Source: JAVXCQ01 sp036659415 (GTDB lineage Bacteria > Bacillota > Negativicutes > Acidaminococcales > Acidaminococcaceae). Taken from it: 53,988 nucleotides of DNA. Positions 50,101 through 53,988 of the stretch are shown here, one piece after another. The stretch spans positions 1 through 53,988 of the forward strand of contig JAVXCQ010000015.1 in NCBI GenBank assembly GCA_036659415.1, given 5' to 3'. Both the position numbers and the translations under genes were made by a program. A model generated the notes under the pieces. The model worked only from the letters and a program-made list of their open reading frames with translations. It was not told the DNA's origin and made no database searches. The first letter of the stretch is position 1. The number at the start of each line of letters is the position of its first letter.

Positions 50101-51447
50101 TTAGCGATGTTGTTTAAAATAAGCCAGTGCAACGTCAGGGAACAGGGCATAGGATAAAACGTCTTCCACTGTTGCTTGCGGATAACCGGCAGCAGCCAAA
50201 GCCTCGGTCATAGCTGCCATTTGCGGAGCAATATCGTCAGCAGGACGATAGTCGATTTGTTTCTCATCACCAATAATCAGCTTTTTGATAGCGGGGTCAA
50301 TTGGTGCGGGGGTGCGACCGTATTTACCACGAACTAAATCTTTTACTTGATTCGGAACCATTTTGTAGCGGCCAAGAGTTACGTTTAAGGCTGCCATGGA
50401 ACCTACGATTTGGCTGGTAGGAGTAACCAAAGGCGGATAACCCAGCTCGGCACGGACTTTGGGCATTTCTTTGAGCAGTTCCGGATATTTATCGGCAGCT
50501 CCCTGTTCTTTCATTTGGTTCAACAGATTGGAGAGCATACCACCAGGTATTTGGAAAGTAAGCACTTTGGGGTCGATAGGAATATTTGTATTTAACCCAA
50601 AATCTTTAGCTAAACTATTTTTAACAGTCAGAAAATAGTCGGCAATATCACCTAATTTATCAAAATCAATGCCAGTATCGCGTGGTTGCCCTCGGAAAGC
50701 AGCGACCATGGATTCAGTTGCTGGTTGGCTGGTACTGCGAGAAAAAGGAGAAATGGCAGTATCAATAATATCAACACCGGCTTCAATGGCTTTTAAATAA
50801 GTCATGGAGGCCATACCACTGGTACAATGAGTATGGATTTCAATAGGAACATTGGTTTGAGTTTTAAGGGTTTTGATTAAATTGTAAGCGGCATAAGGTG
50901 CAAGAAGACCGGCCATATCTTTGATACAGATCGAGTCAGCACCAAGACTGATGAGGTCTTGAGCAACGTGCAAGAAGTCCTCATCTTTGTGGTAGGGGCT
51001 AATGGTATAAACCAAGGCACCTTGCACATGGGCACCGGAAGCTTTGGCGGCTTTCATGGCACATTCCAAATTGCGGACATCATTTAAAGCATCAAAAATG
51101 CGGATAATATCGACACCATTATCGACAGAACGTTTGACGAACTCTTCAACAACGTCATCAGCATAATGGCTGTAGCCAAGAATGTTTTGACCACGTAATA
51201 ACATTTGGATTGGTGTTTTTTTCAAATGCTTTTTCATGGTGCGTAAACGTTCCCAAGGGTCTTCATCTAAAAAGCGCAAACAGGTATCAAAAGTGGCACC
51301 ACCCCAAGCTTCTAAAGCATAATAACCAACATCGTCCAATTTTTCCAAAATAGGTAACATATCGGTAATACGCATTCTGGTGGCCGCTAAGGATTGGTGG
51401 CCGTCACGAAGTACAGTTTCGACAATTTTAACTGGTGTAGTATTCAT
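50101..51447 (-). CDS. oadA: Oxaloacetate decarboxylase/pyruvate carboxylase-type carboxyltransferase subunit
   Basis: The 448-residue protein has the carboxyltransferase TIM barrel: VETVLRDGHQSLAATRMR, WGGATFDTCLRFL, MLLRGQNILGY, the metal-binding ETHTH-like PIEIHTHCTSGMA and the catalytic-lysine IKDMAGLLAP, then the PYC_OADA domain (about 300-430). It transfers carboxyl between oxaloacetate/pyruvate and biotin. Unlike E. coli or Klebsiella OadA it has no C-terminal biotinyl domain, so a separate biotin carrier is needed; it may equally be a transcarboxylase 5S or methylmalonyl/pyruvate carboxylase subunit. In Negativicutes such subunits belong to Na+-pumping decarboxylases. Start is preceded by aaaggaggttc. 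Confidence 0.85.
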   Translation of the reverse strand: MNTTPVKIVETVLRDGHQSLAATRMRITDMLPILEKLDDVGYYALEAWGGATFDTCLRFLDEDPWERLRTMKKHLKKTPIQMLLRGQNILGYSHYADDVVEEFVKRSVDNGVDIIRIFDALNDVRNLECAMKAAKASGAHVQGALVYTISPYHKDEDFLHVAQDLISLGADSICIKDMAGLLAPYAAYNLIKTLKTQTNVPIEIHTHCTSGMASMTYLKAIEAGVDIIDTAISPFSRSTSQPATESMVAAFRGQPRDTGIDFDKLGDIADYFLTVKNSLAKDFGLNTNIPIDPKVLTFQIPGGMLSNLLNQMKEQGAADKYPELLKEMPKVRAELGYPPLVTPTSQIVGSMAALNVTLGRYKMVPNQVKDLVRGKYGRTPAPIDPAIKKLIIGDEKQIDYRPADDIAPQMAAMTEALAAAGYPQATVEDVLSYALFPDVALAYFKQHR

Positions 51448-51459
51448 AATGAACCTCCT

Positions 51460-51482
51460 TTGTATACAGTATTCTTGTATAC
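51460..51482. promoter_or_regulatory. Candidate operator before the carboxyltransferase gene
   Basis: TTGTATAC occurs twice, at 51460-51467 and 51475-51482, with 15-bp spacing; each contains the palindrome GTATAC. The pair sits at and just past the predicted transcription start of the reverse-strand gene. GntR-type (FCD) regulators often recognise TTGTATACAA-like sites, so a repressor is plausible. Confidence 0.4.
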
Positions 51483-51483
51483 T

Positions 51484-51512
51484 ATTTTAACATATCATTT
51501 TTAGAAAACCAA
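51484..51512 (-). promoter_or_regulatory. Promoter of the carboxyltransferase gene
   Basis: On the reverse strand, TTGGTT (51507-51512), a 17-base spacer and TAAAAT (51484-51489). Confidence 0.6.
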
Positions 51513-51548
51513 TGTTTTTATGTGTACTAATAAAAATGTCACGAAATA

Positions 51549-51590
51549 TTAAAATCCCCTCACTCTCTGTATAGAGTGAGGGGATTTTAA
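51549..51590 (-). terminator. Terminator of the penicillin-binding protein gene
   Basis: Perfect 18-bp stem (ttaaaatcccctcactct and complement) with loop ctgtat, 11 bases past the PBP stop on the reverse strand. The downstream side is A/T-rich. Confidence 0.85.
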
Positions 51591-51601
51591 CTAAGAGAGG
51601 T

Positions 51602-53641
51602 TTAATTGGTGAGAAGCGGTTTACCGGTAGCGTTATCTTCCTTGCTATCTGTAGGTGTCTTCACGTTTTTAGCGGGCGTTTTGGGTGGAGCAACATTTTT
51701 GATAGCGCTAGGGATTTTACCGGATTTAATATCTTTTTTGGCATTATCTTCTTTAAGGATTGTTGGCTCAGCAGGGATAGTAACACCGGCAGGTCGAACA
51801 AAATCACTGGCAGGAACATTGGCAAGAGCATTAACCATAAAATCGTGCCAAATGTAGGCCGGTTCAGCACCACCGGTCATGCTGTTTAGGGGTTCGCCGT
51901 TATCGTCACCAATCCAAACCGCAGCGGAAAGGTCAGGGGTAAAGCCCACGAACCAAGCATCTTTGTAATCATTGGTCGTGCCTGTTTTGCCGGCACAGGG
52001 GCGGTTAATGGCAGCATTGCCACCAGTACCTTTTCTCATTACATCTTGCATGATATCGACTAGAATATAGGCACTTTTAGGATTAATGACGTTTTTAGTT
52101 TTGACTTTGTTTTCCATCAGTACTTTACCGTCACGGTTGACGACTTTGGTAATGGAAATCGGTGTATTATAATTACCTTCATTGGCAAGCACACCAAAAG
52201 CAGTGGCCATTTCTAGTGGCGTCACCCCTCTGGTCAGACCGCCCAGTGCCATTGCTAGGTTATTATCAGAAACGCTACCCTCTGGGACTAAGGTGGAGAT
52301 ACCCATGCGTTTAGCATAATCTAAAACTGTTGACGCTCCCACTTGTTGTGCCATTAAAATAGCAGGAATATTATAGGAGTTGACTAAAGCTGTTCTCATA
52401 CTTACTTTACCATGCCAAGTGCGGTCATAGTTTTGGGGATCCCAATCTTTGGCGAAACTCAAGGGCTTATCGTCAATAATGGTTGCCGGTGAAATACCAT
52501 TATCAATGGCGGCGAGATAGACAAAGGGCTTAAAGGCCGAACCTGGTTGACGCTCGGCTAAGACGGCTCTGTTAAATTGGTCGGTGCCGCGCCCACCAAT
52601 CATGGCTTTAATATAACCTGTTTGAGGGTCCACAGCAACAATGGCTGCTTGGGGCTGCATTAATTTATTTTGGTCAGTGTAATAATTAGGTAATTGTTTG
52701 AGGGAATCGGCTGCTGCCTTTTGCATATCCAGGTCAATGGTGGTGTAGACTTTCAGACCTTGCTTAAACACGGCATCAGGACCATATTTTTCAATTAACT
52801 GTTGGGTACAATAGTCGAGGAAATATTTTAAAGAACCGTTTTTATTGACAGAAGTGGAATAGACTAATTTTTCATTCTTGGCTTCTTGGGCTTGCTTTTG
52901 GGTAATGAAGCCATATTTTGCCATTTGATCTAACACAATATGCTGTCTTTCCGCTCCGGCTTTAGGGTTATCCAAAGGGGAATAGTAGTTAGGGCTTTTA
53001 GGAAGACCAGCTAGCATGGCACATTGTGCTAAGGATAAATCCTGGACGTGTTTGCCGAAATAGGTGAGGGAAGCACTTTCAATGCCATAAGAGCCTTGAC
53101 CAAAATAAATTTGGTTGAGATACATTTCCATAATTTCTTGTTTGGTATATTTTTGTTCTAACTGAATAGCAATAAAAGCTTCATGAATTTTACGAGTGAT
53201 GGTGCGTTCTTGAGTTAGAAAGGCATTTTTCGCTAACTGCTGGGTAATGGAACTACCGCCTTGCATATGAGAACCAAGGATATTAGAAATAACTGCTCGG
53301 GCGATGCCACGAAAATCAATGCCGGAATGTTGATAGAAACGAATATCTTCAATAGCGACAAAAGCGTTTTGTAAGTCTTTAGGTACTTTATTGAGAGAAA
53401 CGGGGATGCGATCTTCTTCAGAATCGGTAGTAGCAATTAAATCCCCTTTGGAATCATAGAATTGCGATGCTGCTGGCGGAGTAATATCATGGGAAAGCAG
53501 GTCGGAAGGAGCAAATCTAGCGACCAGGAAAAAGCCGGCAATACCAACAACAACGACGGCGGCTAGCATAAAAGCCAGCGAAAGAAGTTTATTCATAATT
53601 GACCTCGGTTTCTTATTTTCTGATTGATTTTTCGTTAACAT
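51602..53641 (-). CDS. Class A penicillin-binding protein (PBP1A type)
   Basis: The 679-residue bifunctional enzyme has a short cytoplasmic tail, a transmembrane helix (about 17-41), a GT51 glycosyltransferase domain with catalytic Glu98 in AIEDIRFYQHSGIDFRG and QGGSSITQQLAKN, and a transpeptidase domain with S368-x-x-K371 (QPGSAFKPF), the NSYNIPAI region (SxN) and KTGTTNDYKDAWFVG. It polymerises lipid II and cross-links stems. The C-terminal tail is Lys/Pro-rich. ATG 53641 has aagggtg upstream; ATG 53596 (after gaggtc) is an alternative that still keeps the helix. Confidence 0.93.
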   Translation of the reverse strand: MLTKNQSENKKPRSIMNKLLSLAFMLAAVVVVGIAGFFLVARFAPSDLLSHDITPPAASQFYDSKGDLIATTDSEEDRIPVSLNKVPKDLQNAFVAIEDIRFYQHSGIDFRGIARAVISNILGSHMQGGSSITQQLAKNAFLTQERTITRKIHEAFIAIQLEQKYTKQEIMEMYLNQIYFGQGSYGIESASLTYFGKHVQDLSLAQCAMLAGLPKSPNYYSPLDNPKAGAERQHIVLDQMAKYGFITQKQAQEAKNEKLVYSTSVNKNGSLKYFLDYCTQQLIEKYGPDAVFKQGLKVYTTIDLDMQKAAADSLKQLPNYYTDQNKLMQPQAAIVAVDPQTGYIKAMIGGRGTDQFNRAVLAERQPGSAFKPFVYLAAIDNGISPATIIDDKPLSFAKDWDPQNYDRTWHGKVSMRTALVNSYNIPAILMAQQVGASTVLDYAKRMGISTLVPEGSVSDNNLAMALGGLTRGVTPLEMATAFGVLANEGNYNTPISITKVVNRDGKVLMENKVKTKNVINPKSAYILVDIMQDVMRKGTGGNAAINRPCAGKTGTTNDYKDAWFVGFTPDLSAAVWIGDDNGEPLNSMTGGAEPAYIWHDFMVNALANVPASDFVRPAGVTIPAEPTILKEDNAKKDIKSGKIPSAIKNVAPPKTPAKNVKTPTDSKEDNATGKPLLTN

Positions 53642-53693
53642 AGTAAACACCCTTTGTTTCAAGATTTACAATACTTTTGATTAACTGCAAACT

Positions 53694-53702
53694 ATTATAT
53701 CA
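53694..53702 (-). promoter_or_regulatory. Candidate extended -10 promoter of the PBP gene
   Basis: On the reverse strand TGATATAAT lies about 53 bases before the ATG, without a good -35 box. Confidence 0.6.
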
Positions 53703-53801
53703 CAAACAACACTTTTAGTTGAGAACGTTTAGCAATCTTTCTATTGAAATAGCGGCTATTTAATGAAGGAAAAAACTTTTACAAATAAACGAGGCTAGGG
53801 G

Positions 53802-53830
53802 TTGCCTTATTTGCTAAAAGTAGCTATAAT
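53802..53830 (+). promoter_or_regulatory. Candidate rRNA promoter P1
   Basis: TTGCCT (53802-53807), a 17-base spacer and a perfect TATAAT (53825-53830), with A/T-rich sequence upstream that could act as an UP element. No gene lies between this site and the window end; the stretch from 53703 to 53801 shows no coding frame. Confidence 0.65.
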
Positions 53831-53900
53831 TAAAAAGTACCTGAGAAAGCGAGGTATGGTCACTATTTAAAAAACTTTTGAGAAAAAGTTCGACAGGGTA

Positions 53901-53929
53901 TTGACGGCAAGAAGAAGTTGTAATATACT
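53901..53929 (+). promoter_or_regulatory. Candidate rRNA promoter P2
   Basis: TTGACG (53901-53906), a 17-base spacer and TATACT (53924-53929), 99 bp downstream of P1, preceded by an A/T-rich tract. Confidence 0.75.
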
Positions 53930-53935
53930 ATACAA

Positions 53936-53988
53936 GTCGTCAAAACGACGGCAAACAAGATCCTTGAAAACTGAATAATACCAAAAAC
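53936..53988 (+). other. rRNA operon leader with boxA-like antiterminator sequence
   Basis: A short hairpin (gtcgt caaa acgac, 53936-53949) is followed by a boxA-like GATCCTTGAAAACTGAAT (from about 53959). This type of sequence precedes 16S rRNA genes in firmicutes. The 16S gene itself is beyond the window. Confidence 0.65.

Overview
This window looks like chromosomal DNA of a diderm firmicute (class Negativicutes), possibly an Acidaminococcaceae/Phascolarctobacterium-like anaerobe. The gene order and control elements are firmicute-like: a T-box before pheST, a DUF881/Sbp pair beside ftsZ, and strong aggagg-type ribosome sites. The left edge, however, carries a trimeric autotransporter adhesin with an outer-membrane YadA anchor, MurE has the meso-DAP signature DNPR, and there are an anaerobic ribonucleotide reductase, a membrane-bound [NiFe] hydrogenase and a biotin-dependent carboxyltransferase. 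The genus is inference; the diderm firmicute assignment is firmer.

Layout. 1-2.5 kb: 3' part of the adhesin and a small exported protein. 2.6-9.3 kb: KtrB/KtrA potassium uptake, a SpoU rRNA methyltransferase, then a T-box-controlled pheS-pheT operon. 9.4-16.7 kb: a six-gene group 4 [NiFe] hydrogenase operon (hyfB, C, E, F, G and a ferredoxin-hyfI fusion). 16.7-18.7 kb: single-domain N-acetylglutamate synthase, a CoA-binding protein, a reverse-strand DUF1858 protein and a YbaK-type editing protein. 18.7-32.5 kb: the division and cell wall (dcw) cluster mraZ-rsmH-ftsL-murE-murF-mraY-murD-murG-murC-ddl-ftsQ-DUF881-sbp-ftsZ, which lacks ftsI, ftsW, murB and ftsA at their usual places. 32.5-35.6 kb: nrdR-nrdD-nrdG behind two NrdR boxes. 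35.7-39.5 kb: a GspF/ComGB-type platform gene and five pseudopilin-like genes without ATPase or secretin. 39.5-45.7 kb: an exported protein with a chagasin-like domain, zapA, a U32 peptidase-family protein and mutS2. 45.7-50.0 kb: aspartokinase, a class I aminotransferase and a TGS-uridine kinase protein. 50.1-53.6 kb, reverse strand: a carboxyltransferase subunit and a class A penicillin-binding protein. 53.8-53.99 kb: tandem promoters and a boxA-like leader, as expected just upstream of an rRNA operon that starts beyond the window.

How the genes work together. The central block makes UDP-MurNAc-pentapeptide and lipid II (MurC, D, E, F, MraY, MurG, Ddl) and builds the division ring (FtsZ, FtsQ, FtsL, ZapA), with the class A PBP polymerising the product. 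The hydrogenase would couple ferredoxin oxidation and H2 formation to ion translocation. The NrdDG operon supplies dNTPs without oxygen.

The observations most worth a second look are: an NrdD that ends 14 residues after its zinc site with no glycyl-radical motif; a hydrogenase large subunit encoded already in its mature form (ending CLDR) with Asn in place of the L1 His; the fused ferredoxin-small subunit; the thinned dcw cluster; and a pseudopilin operon whose last member carries a bactofilin-like beta-helix.
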